DNA from: Microbacterium sp. MF43
Lineage (GTDB): Bacteria > Actinomycetota > Actinomycetes > Actinomycetales > Microbacteriaceae
DNA: 64,000 nt
Reading direction: 5' to 3'
Assembly (NCBI RefSeq): GCF_012847295.1
Contig: NZ_JABBDY010000001.1
Span: 682,001-746,000, forward strand
Shown here one piece after another: positions 52,562 through 62,785 of the stretch. The stretch's first letter is position 1; each line of letters opens with the position of its first letter. Both the position numbers and the translations under genes were made by a program. Under the pieces are notes generated by a model. The model was not told where the DNA came from. It did no database searches and saw only the letters and a program-made list of their open reading frames with translations.

Positions 52562-53875
52562 TCAGACCGGCGTCGCCACCGCCGCCGCACGGGCCGCAGC
52601 AGGCAACGCGTCCACGATCTGCGAAACGGCGTCCTCGTCGTGGGCGGCCGAGACGAACCACGCCTCGAACACCGACGGCGGCAGCGAGACGCCCTGCTCG
52701 AGCATCGCGCGGAAGAACGGCGGGTACCGGAATGCTTCCTGCGCCTTCACGGTGGCGTAGTCGTGCGGCGCCGTGCCGGTGAACTGGATCGAGAACAGGT
52801 TGCCCGACCGCTGGACGACGTGCGTCACGCCGGCGTCGGAGAGGGCGGATGCCGCGGCATCCGCGATCCGCGACGCCGCCGCGTCGATCCGCGCGTACGC
52901 GGCCGCGTCGAGGTGCTCGAGCGTCGCGCGCCCCGCGGCGACGGCGAGCGGATTGCCGCTGAGCGTGCCCGCCTGGTACACCGGCCCGAGGGGCGCCAGC
53001 AGCTCCATGAGTGCGGTCGAGCCGCCGATCGCCGCGAGCGGCAGCCCGCCGCCGACCACCTTGCCGAACGTGATGAGGTCGGGTGCGAACGGCACCGGGT
53101 CGATGCCGTACCAGCCGGCAGGACCGACCCGGAAGCCTGTGAGCACCTCGTCGAGGATCAGCAGCGCGCCGTGCTCGTGCGCGAGGTCGGCGATCGCGGC
53201 GTTGAAGCCGTGCGCGGGCGGCACGATGCCCATATTGGCGGGAGCCGCTTCGACGATGATCGCGGCGATGTCGGCGCCTCGGGCGGCGAACACCTCGCGG
53301 AGGGCGTCGAGGTCGTTGTAGGGCACGACGAGCGTCTGCGCCGCGATCGGCGCGGGCACGCCCGCCGACCCCGGCATCGCGAGGGTCGCGACCCCGGACC
53401 CTGCTTCGGCGAGGAGACCGTCGGAGTGTCCGTGGTAGTGGCCGGCGAACTTCACGATCAGGTCGCGCCCGGTCGCGCCGCGCGCCAGGCGGATCGCGGT
53501 CATCGTGGCCTCGGTGCCCGTCGAGACGAGGCGCACGCGCTCCACCGGATGCGCACCGTCCCGGGTCACGCGAGCCTCGATCAGCTCGGCCAGCTGCGTC
53601 TCGCCGGGAGTCGATGCCCCGAAACCGAGGCCGTGGGCCGCGGCATCCTGAACCGCCTCGACCACCGCGGGGTGTGCGTGCCCCAGGATCGCGGGACCCC
53701 ACGATCCCACCAGGTCGACGTACTCGCGACCCTCGACGTCGGTCACGCGCGGCCCCGACGCCGACACGAAGAAGCGCGGCGTCGTGCCGACCGACCCGAA
53801 GGCGCGCACGGGGGAGTTGACGCCGCCCGGCATCGCGCCGCGGGCGCGCTCGAATTCCTGCTCGTTCGTCGTCAT
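52562..53875 (-). CDS. hemL: Glutamate-1-semialdehyde 2,1-aminomutase
   Basis: 437 aa PLP enzyme converting glutamate-1-semialdehyde to 5-aminolevulinate, the second step of the C5 heme pathway after HemA. The PLP lysine is in [13 protein letters not shown] near residue 265, and the N-terminal [12 protein letters not shown] is conserved. The ATG at 53873-53875 overlaps the hemB stop (ATGA); ATG 53884 is possible but less likely. Last gene of the hemE-Y-Q-C-B-L operon. Confidence 0.96.
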   Translation of the reverse strand: MTTNEQEFERARGAMPGGVNSPVRAFGSVGTTPRFFVSASGPRVTDVEGREYVDLVGSWGPAILGHAHPAVVEAVQDAAAHGLGFGASTPGETQLAELIEARVTRDGAHPVERVRLVSTGTEATMTAIRLARGATGRDLIVKFAGHYHGHSDGLLAEAGSGVATLAMPGSAGVPAPIAAQTLVVPYNDLDALREVFAARGADIAAIIVEAAPANMGIVPPAHGFNAAIADLAHEHGALLILDEVLTGFRVGPAGWYGIDPVPFAPDLITFGKVVGGGLPLAAIGGSTALMELLAPLGPVYQAGTLSGNPLAVAAGRATLEHLDAAAYARIDAAASRIADAAASALSDAGVTHVVQRSGNLFSIQFTGTAPHDYATVKAQEAFRYPPFFRAMLEQGVSLPPSVFEAWFVSAAHDEDAVSQIVDALPAAARAAAVATPV

Positions 53876-54888
53876 CGGATCCATCCCGCAAGCTCCACGG
53901 CCCAGTACGTCAGCACGGCGTCTGCGCCAGCGCGGCGGATGCCCAGCACCGACTCCTCGATCGCGCGGCGCCGGTCGATCCAGCCGTGGGCGGCCGCGGC
54001 CTCGATCATCGCGTACTCGCCCGAGACCTGGTACGCCCAGACCGGGACGGGGCTGGATGCCGCGGCATCCGCCAGCACATCGAGGTAGCTCATGGCCGGC
54101 TTGACCATCACGATGTCGGCACCCTCAGCCACGTCGAGGTCGATCTCGAGTGCGCCCTCGCGACGGTTCGCGGGGTCGAGCTGGTAGGTGCGGCGGTCGC
54201 CCTGGAGCGAGGACTGCACGGCTTCGCGGAACGGACCGTAGAAGGCGGAGGCGTACTTCGCGGCGTAGCCGAGAAGCGGCACGCCGGCGTGGCCGGCACC
54301 GTCGAGTGCATCCCGGACCGCGGCGACCTGGCCGTCCATCATCCCGCTCAGTCCCAGCAGCTGCGATCCGGCCTCGGCCTGGGCGATGCCCATGTCGCGG
54401 TAGCGCTCGAGCGACGCATCGTTGTCGACGACCCCGTTCGCGTCGAGCACCCCGCAGTGCCCGTGGTCGGTGAACTCGTCGAGGCACAGGTCGGTCTGCA
54501 CGACGAGCGCATCCCCGGCCTCCGCCACCGCGATCCGGGTGGCGACGTTGAGGATGCCGTCGGGGTCGGTCGCGCCGGAGCCCACCGCATCCTTGTGCTC
54601 GGGCACGCCGAACAGCATGATTCCGCCGATGCCGGCGGCCGCGGCATCCGTCACGGCCTTCTTGAGCGACTCGGTCGTGTGCTGCACGACTCCCGGCATC
54701 GACGAGATCGGCACCGGCGCCCCCGCACCCTCGCGCACGAACATCGGCAGGATCAGGTCGGCGGGGTGCAGGCGCGTCTCGGCGACGAGGCGCCGCAGGG
54801 CGGGCGTCGCGCGCAAACGGCGGGGGCGGACGGCGGGCCGGGGGAGGTCGAGCGGGCCGGCGGCCTCGGACGAGTCACGGGAGTTCAT
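53872..54888 (-). CDS. hemB: Delta-aminolevulinic acid dehydratase (porphobilinogen synthase)
   Basis: 338 aa. It condenses two 5-aminolevulinates to porphobilinogen. The Schiff-base lysines are in [16 protein letters not shown] and [11 protein letters not shown]. The metal-site segment reads [16 protein letters not shown]: two of the three zinc cysteines remain and the middle one is Asp, so metal preference is uncertain. Start and stop overlap hemC and hemL by 4 nt each (ATGA). Start ATG 54886-54888. Confidence 0.96.
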   Translation of the reverse strand: MNSRDSSEAAGPLDLPRPAVRPRRLRATPALRRLVAETRLHPADLILPMFVREGAGAPVPISSMPGVVQHTTESLKKAVTDAAAAGIGGIMLFGVPEHKDAVGSGATDPDGILNVATRIAVAEAGDALVVQTDLCLDEFTDHGHCGVLDANGVVDNDASLERYRDMGIAQAEAGSQLLGLSGMMDGQVAAVRDALDGAGHAGVPLLGYAAKYASAFYGPFREAVQSSLQGDRRTYQLDPANRREGALEIDLDVAEGADIVMVKPAMSYLDVLADAAASSPVPVWAYQVSGEYAMIEAAAAHGWIDRRRAIEESVLGIRRAGADAVLTYWAVELAGWIR

Positions 54889-55796
54889 GGGCGTGCTCCG
54901 GTCAGGCCGGCGGCGCCGGCGTCGAGCAGCTCGCGAGCGGCGGCCTGAGCGACGTCGCGCGCGGCGTCGTCGTCGGGCCACTCGGCGGCGTGCGAGGCGG
55001 TGAGGACGGTCGCGCCGTCGAGGCTGTACACGCTGGCCGACAGCAGCAGCAGCCCGGCGTCGACGACGGCGCGCGCGCCGACGGGAGCCGAACAGCCCGC
55101 CTCGAGGAGCGCGAGGACGCCGCGCTCGGCCTCGACGGCGGCGCGCGTCTCGGCATGGTCGAGGGTGCTCACGAGGTCCTCGTCGCCACGGCGGACTTCG
55201 ACCGCGAGAGCGCCCTGTCCCGGCGCCGTCGGCCATCTGTCGGCATCGAGGAGCTCGGTGATGACGTCGGCACGGCCGAGGCGGCGCAGCCCGGCGGCGG
55301 CGAGGATGACGGCGTCGAGGTCGCCCGAGGCGACGCGTCCGAGGCGCGTATCGACGTTGCCCCGGATGTCGACGACGTCGAGATCGCGGCGGCGACGGCG
55401 CAGCTGCGCCATGCGGCGCGGCGACCCCGTGCCGACGCGGGCACCGGCCGGGAGGGCGTCGAGCGTGAGGCCGTCCCGGGCGCACAGGGCGTCACGGGGG
55501 TCTTCACGAACGGGGATCGCGGCGACGACGAGACGATCGTGCGGCGCGGTCGGGAGGTCCTTCAGCGAGTGGACCACGAGATCGCAGCGGTCCTCCAGCA
55601 GCGCGTCGCGCAGGGCGCCGGTGAACAGGCCCATGCCGCCCGCGCGCGAGAGCGGCTCGTTCGAGCGGTCGCCCTCGGTCGAGATGGTGACGAGCTCGGT
55701 GTCGACCCCGGTGGCGTCGGTGAGGTCGGTGGCCACCATGCCGGTCTGCGTGAGGGCGAGCGCGCTGCCCCGCGTGCCGATGCGCAGCGTGATCAC
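54885..55796 (-). CDS. hemC: Hydroxymethylbilane synthase (porphobilinogen deaminase)
   Basis: 303 aa. It joins four porphobilinogens into hydroxymethylbilane. The N-terminus [13 protein letters not shown] and the Arg-rich [15 protein letters not shown] are standard; the dipyrromethane cofactor cysteine is in [13 protein letters not shown]. It overlaps hemB at the 3' end and hemQ at the 5' end by 4 nt. HemD, the next enzyme, is not in this cluster. Confidence 0.96.
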   Translation of the reverse strand: MITLRIGTRGSALALTQTGMVATDLTDATGVDTELVTISTEGDRSNEPLSRAGGMGLFTGALRDALLEDRCDLVVHSLKDLPTAPHDRLVVAAIPVREDPRDALCARDGLTLDALPAGARVGTGSPRRMAQLRRRRRDLDVVDIRGNVDTRLGRVASGDLDAVILAAAGLRRLGRADVITELLDADRWPTAPGQGALAVEVRRGDEDLVSTLDHAETRAAVEAERGVLALLEAGCSAPVGARAVVDAGLLLLSASVYSLDGATVLTASHAAEWPDDDAARDVAQAAARELLDAGAAGLTGARP

Positions 55797-56485
55797 GCCA
55801 GCACCTCGGCGATCTCGTCCAGGCCGATCCGGCGGCCGGTGAAGAACGGGACCTCTTCACGGACGTGTCGGCGCGCCTCGGTCTGGCGCAGATGACGCAT
55901 CAGGTCGACGAGATCGACGAGTTCGGGCGCCTCGAGGGCGAGGAGCCACTCGTAATCGCCGAGCGCGAACGAGGCCACGGTGTTGCTCAGCACCTGGCGG
56001 TACTCCGAGCCCTTGCGGCCGTGGTCGGCGAGCATCTGGCGCCGCTCGTCCTCGGGAAGGATGTACCAGTCGTACGAGCGCACGAACGGGTAGACCGTCA
56101 GCCAGGCCTCCGGGTCCTTGTCGCGCATGAAGGCCGGCAGATGGCTCGACGTGAACTCGGCGTCGCGGTGGACGCCCATCGCGTTCCACACCGGCACGAG
56201 GGAGGCGAGCGGCTCCGCCCGCCGCAGGGTGCGCAGCGCCGCCTGAAGCACCTCCGGCTCGGTGCCGTGAAGCCACACCATCAGGTCGGCGTCGGCGCGA
56301 AGGCCCGAGACGTCGTACCAGCCGCGGACGGTGATTCCGGATGCCTCGACCTCGGCGACGGCGGCCGAGAGGTCGGCCGCGGGGGCAGGGCGCTGGCGGT
56401 CTCGGCGGAACACGGCCCACAGGGTGTAGCCGAGTGCCTCGTTCTCGGACGTCGGGGCTGCCGAGTTCTCGCTCATGGCTTCCAT
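55793..56485 (-). CDS. hemQ: Coproheme decarboxylase HemQ (chlorite dismutase family)
   Basis: 230 aa from ATG 56485; ATG 56476 is an alternative. It finishes heme synthesis in Gram-positive bacteria by two peroxide-dependent decarboxylations of coproheme. The active-site Tyr is in SYDWYILP and the axial His in MLADHGRKGSEY. It indicates the coproporphyrin-dependent branch. The gap to hemY is 130 bp, and a secondary promoter is possible there. Confidence 0.95.
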   Translation of the reverse strand: MEAMSENSAAPTSENEALGYTLWAVFRRDRQRPAPAADLSAAVAEVEASGITVRGWYDVSGLRADADLMVWLHGTEPEVLQAALRTLRRAEPLASLVPVWNAMGVHRDAEFTSSHLPAFMRDKDPEAWLTVYPFVRSYDWYILPEDERRQMLADHGRKGSEYRQVLSNTVASFALGDYEWLLALEAPELVDLVDLMRHLRQTEARRHVREEVPFFTGRRIGLDEIAEVLA

Positions 56486-56615
56486 TGTTTCATTCCCGCG
56501 GTGGGGCACCGGCCGGTGCGGCGCCGGGGTCGCTGTTCTTCGACGCGGGATCGCTCGGCAGCGGATGCGCGTCGCCTCGTCTCGGTCGATCGGCGCGCGC
56601 GAGGGTACGGCGAGG

Positions 56616-57815
56616 TCAGCGGGCGAGGAGGTCGGCGGCCGTGCGCTCGGCCTGGGCGACGATGCCCGCGAGGCCCGAGCCGGCCACGGTCTCCCCGACG
56701 ACGACCGACCCGGAGGCCGCGGCGGCAGACGGCCGCGTCCACGTTACGTGGGCGGCGTCGATCACGACCGGCAGCTCGACGCCGAGCAGCGCCTCGGCGT
56801 CTGCTCGAGCGGTCGCGACGGGGTCCGCCGGAGCCTCGTCGTACGACAGGCGCAGGACGTGGCGTCCGTCCGCGGCCTCCCGCAGCCATTCCCATTTCGC
56901 CGTCGCGTGGGTCAGGGCGCGCGCGGCGACCGGCGCTCCGGCGGCGACGAGCAGCCCGCTGCCGCGCGGTGCCCCATCCAGCTCGGCCTGCTCCACGACG
57001 AGCGTGACGAGGTCGATGCGGCGACCGGGGGCGGCGGGCGTCGGCATGCCGGGGGCGGCGATCACCGCCGTTCCCCTGAGTGCTGCGGGGTCGTCGATGC
57101 GCACCCCGAGACGGATCTCGCCGCCGAGCCGCTCGAGGTCGTCGGCGAGGGCGGGCACGATCCGGTGGACGCCTCCCCGGATGCCGGCGACCGCCGATCC
57201 CGGGGGAGCGGCCTCTCGCAGTCGCGCGACCGCACCGCCGAGCGAGCCGGTCTCGGCGAGGGCGGCACGGAGCCCGGGGTGGGCGCGCTCGACCGGGAGG
57301 GCGTCGGGATGCATCGAGTGCACGCCGTGCACGACGGGTGCGACGAGCCGGTCGAGCATTGCGTCGCCGTAGCGCTCGCGCACGAGCGACCCGACCGAGA
57401 GGGGAATCGTGCCCATCGGCCGGGTGTCGAGTTCGCCAGCCGCGCGAGCAGCGGAGACGCTGACGACCCGCACCACGTCGTCGGCCAGCGGATCCGCCGG
57501 GATGCCGAGCAGCGCCGTCGCCGGCAGCGGCAGCGCGTCCCCCGAAGCCGGCTGCAGCCACGCGGGCCCAGGTCGGGGCTCGACGATGTCGCCGCCGAGT
57601 CCCAGTTCGCCGAGCAGGGCGACGACGACGCCGCCGCGGACCGCGAAGCTCTCGGCGCCGGCGTCGAGCGCGAGACCGCCGACCTCGTGCCGGGCGACGG
57701 TGCCGCCCAGGCGGTCGGTGGCCTCGTAGACCGTCACGGAGGCTCCGGATGCCGCGAGCCGCCGCGCGACGACGAGACCGGCGATCCCGCCCCCGACGAC
57801 CGAGAAATCAGCCAT
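56616..57815 (-). CDS. hemY: Coproporphyrinogen III oxidase, HemY/CgoX type
   Basis: 399 aa FAD enzyme. The dinucleotide fold is [20 protein letters not shown] followed by the acidic [10 protein letters not shown]; the C-terminal FAD contact is in [20 protein letters not shown]. In organisms with HemQ it oxidises coproporphyrinogen III to coproporphyrin III, not protoporphyrinogen. The start ATG overlaps the end of hemE by 8 nt. It is slightly short for the family (about 450-470 aa). Confidence 0.93.
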   Translation of the reverse strand: MADFSVVGGGIAGLVVARRLAASGASVTVYEATDRLGGTVARHEVGGLALDAGAESFAVRGGVVVALLGELGLGGDIVEPRPGPAWLQPASGDALPLPATALLGIPADPLADDVVRVVSVSAARAAGELDTRPMGTIPLSVGSLVRERYGDAMLDRLVAPVVHGVHSMHPDALPVERAHPGLRAALAETGSLGGAVARLREAAPPGSAVAGIRGGVHRIVPALADDLERLGGEIRLGVRIDDPAALRGTAVIAAPGMPTPAAPGRRIDLVTLVVEQAELDGAPRGSGLLVAAGAPVAARALTHATAKWEWLREAADGRHVLRLSYDEAPADPVATARADAEALLGVELPVVIDAAHVTWTRPSAAAASGSVVVGETVAGSGLAGIVAQAERTAADLLAR

Positions 57816-58866
57816 GCGCGTGGACGAACTCCACGATGCGCGTCAGGACCGTCGGGTCCGTCTCGGGGGGAACGCCGTGGCCGAGGTTCACGACGTGCGC
57901 CCGCGCGGTACGACCGCGATCGAGCACCTCGCGCACGTGCGCCTCGAGCACGGGCCACGGAGCGGCGAGGAGCGCGGGGTCGATGTTCCCCTGCAGCGGC
58001 ACATCGCCCCCGACGCGGCGCGAGGCTTCGTCGAGCGGGATCCGCCAGTCGACGCCCATCACGTCCACGCCGATGCCGTGCATCGCCGCGAGGAGCTCGC
58101 CCGTGCCGACGCCGAAGTGCACGAGTGGCACACCGAGCGCGCGGGCCCGCTCGAGGGCGCGCGACGAGTGCGGCGCGACGTGCCCGGTGTAGTCGGCGAG
58201 GCTCAGCGAGCCCGCCCACGAGTCGAACAGCTGCCCGGCCGAGGCGCCGGCTTCGAGCTGCGCCTCGAGGAAGGCGCCCGTGACGTCGGCGCACCAGGTC
58301 AGCAGAGCGCTCCACGTCTCGGGGTCCGAGTGCATGAGCGCCCGCGTCTTGAGCTGCTCCTTCGACGGGCCCCCCTCGACGAGATAGGACGCGAGCGTGT
58401 ACGGCGCCCCGGCGAAGCCGATGAGCGGCGTCGTGCCGAGCTGTGCGACCGTCAGGCGCACCGCCTCGCGGATCGGCTCGAGCGCCGCCGGGTCGAGGGG
58501 CGGAAGGGCCGCGACCGCGGCGGCCGTACGCACCGGTTCCGCCAGAACCGGCCCCCGGCCGGGCACGATCCGCACGTCCACGCCTGCGAGCTTGACCGGG
58601 ATGACGATGTCGCTGAAGAAGATGCCGGCGTCCACGCCGTGCCGGCGCACGGGCTGCAGCGTGATCTCGCTGGCGAGCTCCGGGTTCAGGCAGGCGTCGA
58701 GCATGTCGGTGCCGACGCGCAGCTCGCGGTATTCGGGGAGGGAGCGCCCCGCCTGCCGCATGAACCACACCGGGGTCGTCTCGGGGCGCTCGCCGCGGTA
58801 GGCGCGGATGAGCGGGGGAGCGACGTAGCCGTCGGCGCGGGTCGGGTGCGAATCTTCCAGGGGCAC
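57808..58866 (-). CDS. hemE: Uroporphyrinogen decarboxylase
   Basis: 352 aa from GTG 58866. It makes coproporphyrinogen III from uroporphyrinogen III. The signature [16 protein letters not shown] is near residue 31, and the second family motif [17 protein letters not shown] follows. A TAGGGT box on the minus strand, 7 nt before the GTG, suggests a leaderless mRNA. First gene of the heme operon, divergent from hemA. Confidence 0.96.
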   Translation of the reverse strand: MPLEDSHPTRADGYVAPPLIRAYRGERPETTPVWFMRQAGRSLPEYRELRVGTDMLDACLNPELASEITLQPVRRHGVDAGIFFSDIVIPVKLAGVDVRIVPGRGPVLAEPVRTAAAVAALPPLDPAALEPIREAVRLTVAQLGTTPLIGFAGAPYTLASYLVEGGPSKEQLKTRALMHSDPETWSALLTWCADVTGAFLEAQLEAGASAGQLFDSWAGSLSLADYTGHVAPHSSRALERARALGVPLVHFGVGTGELLAAMHGIGVDVMGVDWRIPLDEASRRVGGDVPLQGNIDPALLAAPWPVLEAHVREVLDRGRTARAHVVNLGHGVPPETDPTVLTRIVEFVHAHG

Positions 58867-58873
58867 GGAGACA

Positions 58874-58918
58874 ACCCTATGCGTCCGTTTCGACGTGCTC
58901 TCCGGGGGTGCCTTAACA
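58874..58918. promoter_or_regulatory. Divergent hemE/hemA promoter region
   Basis: Plus strand: -10 TAACAT (58913-58918), 7 nt before the hemA GTG at 58926. Minus strand: -10 TAGGGT (58879-58874), 7 nt before the hemE GTG at 58866. Both transcripts would be leaderless. No clear operator was seen in the 59-bp gap. Confidence 0.6.
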
Positions 58919-58925
58919 TGGGTGG

Positions 58926-60176
58926 GTGCTCCTCTGTCTCACCGCGAACCATCGGAACGCGAGTCTCGACGTCTTGGAGCGACTCTCCCAGGGTGCACCG
59001 TCTGCCACCCGCGCGCTCGTCGACGACGAGCTCTTCGTGAGCGGGGCCGTCGTCCTGGCGACCTGCAACCGCTTCGAGGCCTACCTCGACATCGATGAGC
59101 CGCTCACCGGTGGCGAGGCCGTCGCGGTCGAATCCATCGTCGAGGCGATGGCCGAGGCATCCGATCTTCCGGTCGACCTCCTCCGCTCGTCCGTCGCGGT
59201 GCACCAGGGGGCGGATGCCGCCGCCCACCTGTTCGCGGTGACCAGCGGTCTCGAGTCCGTGGTCGTCGGCGAAGACGAGATCTCGGGCCAGGTGCGCCGC
59301 GCACTCGACTCCGCCCGGGCCGAGGGCATGACCAGCAGCGAGCTGGAGCGCCTCTTCCAGAAGGCCACGCACACGAGCCGAGGCATCCGGAACCGCACCG
59401 GCCTTCGCGGCACCCATCGCTCCCTCGTGCGCTTCGCGCTCGAACTGGCGTCCTCTCGGATCGCCGACTGGTCGGCGGCCCGCGTGGTGATCGTCGGCAC
59501 CGGGCGCTACGCCGCCCGCACCGTCGAGGCCGTCCGCGCGCGCGGCGCCGAGACCATCGAGGTGTTCTCGCCGTCCGGCCGGGCGAGCGCGTTCGCTGCG
59601 AAGCACGGACTCGCCCCCGTCGAGGATTTCGCCGCCGCCGCAGCCCGATCAGACGTCGTGATCACGTGCACGGCCGACGCCGTCGTCCACGCCGACGCCT
59701 TCACCGCCGGGCATCGTGTGCTCGTGATCGACTTGGGCCTTCCGCGCAACGTCGACCCCGAAGTCGGGCGTGTCGACGCCGTCGAGCTGCTCGATCTCGA
59801 GACCATTCGCCTGCACGCGCCGCTCGACGAGTTCAGCGCTCATTCCGACGCTCGCGCCATCGTCGGCGACGCCGCGACGGAGTTCGCCGCCGATCGCGCC
59901 GCAGGGCCTGCCATCACCGCGCTGCGCAGTGAGGTGCTCGCGATCGTCGAGTCCGAGATCGCCCGCGCCCGCGCGCGCGGCGCCGGCGACGAGACCGAGG
60001 CCGCCCTGCGTCACCTCGCGGGGGTGCTGCTGCACCAGCCCTCGGTGCGCATTCGCGAGCTCGCCGTCGAAGGTCGCCTCGACGAGGTGCGCGCGGCCCT
60101 CGAGACCCTGCACGGTCTCACCGTCGCCGACGCCACATCCGAGGCAGCCGTGCTGCCCTGGGCGGCTCGCGCCTGA
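58926..60176 (+). CDS. hemA: Glutamyl-tRNA reductase
   Basis: 416 aa from GTG 58926. It reduces Glu-tRNA(Glu) to glutamate-1-semialdehyde, the first and regulated step of heme synthesis. The catalytic Cys is in [12 protein letters not shown] near residue 47, the NADPH fold is [17 protein letters not shown], and [20 protein letters not shown] is diagnostic. It is divergent from the rest of the heme genes. Confidence 0.96.
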   Translation: MLLCLTANHRNASLDVLERLSQGAPSATRALVDDELFVSGAVVLATCNRFEAYLDIDEPLTGGEAVAVESIVEAMAEASDLPVDLLRSSVAVHQGADAAAHLFAVTSGLESVVVGEDEISGQVRRALDSARAEGMTSSELERLFQKATHTSRGIRNRTGLRGTHRSLVRFALELASSRIADWSAARVVIVGTGRYAARTVEAVRARGAETIEVFSPSGRASAFAAKHGLAPVEDFAAAAARSDVVITCTADAVVHADAFTAGHRVLVIDLGLPRNVDPEVGRVDAVELLDLETIRLHAPLDEFSAHSDARAIVGDAATEFAADRAAGPAITALRSEVLAIVESEIARARARGAGDETEAALRHLAGVLLHQPSVRIRELAVEGRLDEVRAALETLHGLTVADATSEAAVLPWAARA

Positions 60177-60182
60177 GGTCGC

Positions 60183-60230
60183 TCTCGCGACGGCCCTGTG
60201 CTGTCGCGACGGGCCTGTGCTCTCGCGACG
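60183..60230. repeat. 19-bp direct tandem repeat, two and a half copies
   Basis: TCTCGCGACGGCCCTGTGC (60183-60201), TGTCGCGACGGGCCTGTGC (60202-60220) and a partial third starting 60221, directly after hemA. Confidence 0.8.
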
Positions 60231-60322
60231 GCGGCGTCTGTCGTGATCGGTCGCCGCGTGGGCGGTTCGCGGTCGCCGTGCGGGCGCGTGACGCACGCCG
60301 CCGGGTGCTTTTAAGCTCACTA

Positions 60323-60377
60323 TGTACGTTATCGAGATCGTGCGTACAACTCCAATGTCGTAGGTACGTTCTACATT
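60323..60377 (+). promoter_or_regulatory. Promoter/operator of the DUF222 HNH gene
   Basis: TGTACG (60323-60328) and CGTACA (60343-60348) form an inverted repeat, and GTACGTT occurs at 60324-60330 and 60364-60370, 40 bp apart. The -10 box TACATT (60372-60377) ends 6 nt before the ATG at 60384, giving a leaderless mRNA. Confidence 0.55.
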
Positions 60378-60383
60378 GTGGGT

Positions 60384-61802
60384 ATGACGATGAACGACCC
60401 CCCGGCCCGTGATGACGCGGTGTTCGCCGACGGGGTCGATCCGGCCGACTTCTTCGAGGGCCCGGACTCGGTCGATCTGGTGGTCGAGGTCGCCACGATG
60501 ATGTCGGTCTTCGCTGGGCAGCGGCTGCGGCGGGTGGATGCGATGCGGCGCGAGGCCCTGGCCGATGCGGCGGCGCGCGGCTTCACTGCCGCCGATGTGG
60601 TCGAGCGCGGCGTGCGGCTGGAGTTGGCGGCGGCGCTGCTGATCACCGAGCACGTGGCCGACGCACTGCTGGCCCGCGCCGAGGCGCTGGTGCACCGGTA
60701 TCCGCGGGTGCTGGAGGTGCTGGAGGGCGGGCGAACCACCGAAGCCCACGCCGACTCCTTCGTCGCCGCGATGGCTCCCGTCGAGCCGGAACTCCGGGAG
60801 CCGATCACCGAGCACGCGATCGCGCTCATGCAGACCGAGGCTCTCGGCACTTTCCGCCGTTCCCTGCGGCGGCTGATCGCGACCTCGCGGGCGCAGACGC
60901 TCGAAGAGCGGCACAGCGAGGCGCTGGCGCAGCGGCGGGTCGTCGTCGAGGAGGCCGACGACGGCATAGCCTGGCTCTCGGCGTTCCTTCCGGCAGTCGA
61001 AGCCCACGCGATCCACGGGCGGCTGACGGCCATGGCGAAGGTCATCGCCGCGGGTCCCGTCGCGCGTGTGGGCGGAGATCCGGATGCCACGGCCGCTGTC
61101 GCGGGCGCGGTTGCTGCCACGGCCACGGATGCCTCGTCCGTCGGGAGCGGGGCGACGGAAGCGTCGACGACCGCTCAGGACGCGTTCGCTCGCACGCTCG
61201 ATCAGATCCGCGCCGACGTGTTCGCCGACCTCCTCATCGAGGGAGACACGCGGACTGCTCCGTCTGCCGCACGGGGCATCCGCGCGACGGTCGCGGTGAC
61301 CGTTCCCGCATTGTCCTTGCTGGGCGGTGACGCTGCCGGCGACGGAGAGCCGGCACTCGTCGAGGGGATCGGTCCGATCCCGATGTCCCGCGCGCGGGAA
61401 TTGTGCGGTGGAGACGGTCGCTGGATGCGGGTGCTCACGCATCCGGAGACCGGGGTCGTGCTCTCGGTGGGCCGTGATCAGTACAGTCCGCCTCCGGAAC
61501 TCCGCAGACTGGTGAAGTGGCGCGCCGACCGATGTATGGCGCCCGGGTGCGGCATGCCGGCGTCACGGTGCGAGATCGATCACTCGATCGACTGGCAGCA
61601 CGGAGGCACCACCTCGCTCTGGAACCTGGCGCCCCTGTGCAAGGGCCACCACATCGTCAAGCACCACAGCGGATGGATCGTTCGGCAGCTGGAGGGTGGC
61701 GCGCTCGAGTGGACCTCGCCCGCCGGTCGAAGATACGTCGTTCAGCCGCTGCGGCGGGTCCCGGTGTTCCGGCCGTCGGAGGGAGCCCCGGCGCCGTTCT
61801 GA
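60384..61802 (+). CDS. DUF222 (13E12-repeat) family HNH endonuclease-like protein
   Basis: 472 aa from ATG 60384. The N-terminal DUF222 domain is helical (about 20-330, with an Ala/Thr-rich insert near 230-260). The C-terminal HNH finger is near 385-430 (CMAPGCGMPASRCEIDHSID, then NLAPLCKGHHIVKH). This family is amplified in Microbacteriaceae and mycobacteria, often in many divergent copies, and is suspected to include mobile or phage-derived nucleases. No inverted repeats or duplications mark this copy as recently moved. A GTG at 60378 is in frame but overlaps the -10 region. Confidence 0.88.
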   Translation: MTMNDPPARDDAVFADGVDPADFFEGPDSVDLVVEVATMMSVFAGQRLRRVDAMRREALADAAARGFTAADVVERGVRLELAAALLITEHVADALLARAEALVHRYPRVLEVLEGGRTTEAHADSFVAAMAPVEPELREPITEHAIALMQTEALGTFRRSLRRLIATSRAQTLEERHSEALAQRRVVVEEADDGIAWLSAFLPAVEAHAIHGRLTAMAKVIAAGPVARVGGDPDATAAVAGAVAATATDASSVGSGATEASTTAQDAFARTLDQIRADVFADLLIEGDTRTAPSAARGIRATVAVTVPALSLLGGDAAGDGEPALVEGIGPIPMSRARELCGGDGRWMRVLTHPETGVVLSVGRDQYSPPPELRRLVKWRADRCMAPGCGMPASRCEIDHSIDWQHGGTTSLWNLAPLCKGHHIVKHHSGWIVRQLEGGALEWTSPAGRRYVVQPLRRVPVFRPSEGAPAPF

Positions 61803-61840
61803 CGGGTCCGAGGCTGGGCGGGTGACCGCGAGCTCGCGTT

Positions 61841-61925
61841 GGCGGGTGCGACGGCGGGTGCGACGGCAGGTGCGATGGCAGGTGCGACGGCGGGTGCGAC
61901 GGCGGGTGGCGATGTCAGGTGCGAT
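61841..61925. repeat. 12-bp tandem repeat, seven imperfect copies
   Basis: Units GGCGGGTGCGAC or GGCAGGTGCGAY start at 61841, 61853, 61865, 61877, 61889, 61901 (13 bp) and 61914, between the convergent DUF222 and ZIP genes. Because 12 is a multiple of 3 it reads as repeating Ala-Gly-Ala-Thr in one frame, but no gene is implied. Confidence 0.9.
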
Positions 61926-61943
61926 GTCAGTGCCGGCGCCGCG

Positions 61944-62714
61944 CTACCCGGCGAGTTCGTGGAGCACGAACGCGGCCAGGAATCCGATGGTCGCCCACAG
62001 ACCGGTCAGGATCTGCTGCTCGTCGAACGCCTCCGGGATCATCGTGTTGCACACCATCGCGAGAAGGCCGCCGGCCGCGATCGTCGTGATCACGGCGATC
62101 AAGCCGACGGGGGCCGACTCGAACGCGAGGAAGCCGACGACCGAGGCGACGACGGTGATCGCCGCGATGCTCGACCACAGGAGCGCGATCCGGCCGAAGC
62201 CCTCGCCCGACCGTTTGAGTTCAGCAGTCGATGCGAGGCCCTCCGGGATGTTGCTGATCGCCACCGCCGCCACGATCGGAATGCTCAGCCCTCCCACCTG
62301 AAGCACGGACAGACCCATCACGATCGACTCCGGGATGCCGTCGATGAGCGCGCCGAGGGCGATCGCCATCCCGCCGGCTCCGCCCACCACCGGCGCCGTC
62401 GCACGACGAGCGACGATATTCGGGCCGGGCTGGACGGGGCGGGGATGCCGCGGGCGGGAGACGAGCCAGTCCGCGACCGTATAAATGATCGCCCCGGCGA
62501 GGAATCCCACCGACGTCGGCACCAGCCCGCCGTCCTGAGCAGCCTCCTCGACGAGCTCGAAGGCCAGAGTCGAGATCAGCACTCCCGCACCGACAGCCAT
62601 GATCGCTGCCACCACCGCTTTGGGGATGTCCACCACCCACGCGACCGCGGCACCCGCCAGCAGTGCGCCGCCGGCAATCAGACCGCTGAGAGCCGCGAGC
62701 CACACGCCATCCAT
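61944..62714 (-). CDS. ZIP family metal transporter
   Basis: 256 aa with about eight membrane segments. The metal-path motifs of ZIP proteins are present: ALIDGIPESIVMGL in one helix and AISNIPEGLASTAELKRSG in the next. The transporter moves Zn(II), Fe(II) or Mn(II) into the cytoplasm. The long His-rich loop of some members is replaced by a short basic Pro/Arg segment. Start ATG 62712-62714 after GGGAGGA at longish spacing. Confidence 0.92.
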   Translation of the reverse strand: MDGVWLAALSGLIAGGALLAGAAVAWVVDIPKAVVAAIMAVGAGVLISTLAFELVEEAAQDGGLVPTSVGFLAGAIIYTVADWLVSRPRHPRPVQPGPNIVARRATAPVVGGAGGMAIALGALIDGIPESIVMGLSVLQVGGLSIPIVAAVAISNIPEGLASTAELKRSGEGFGRIALLWSSIAAITVVASVVGFLAFESAPVGLIAVITTIAAGGLLAMVCNTMIPEAFDEQQILTGLWATIGFLAAFVLHELAG

Positions 62715-62737
62715 GGCGTCAACATATCCTCCCGGAA

Positions 62738-62778
62738 ACGGCGGATGCCTCGGCCACGCGGGCCGAGGCATCCGTCGT
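62738..62778 (-). terminator. Terminator of the amino acid dehydrogenase gene
   Basis: 18-bp arms 62738-62755 and 62761-62778 (core GGATGCCTCGGCC / GGCCGAGGCATCC) with a 5-nt loop and a single mismatch or wobble. It lies 8 nt past the dehydrogenase stop, before the ZIP gene. Confidence 0.8.
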
Positions 62779-62785
62779 CTGAAAC

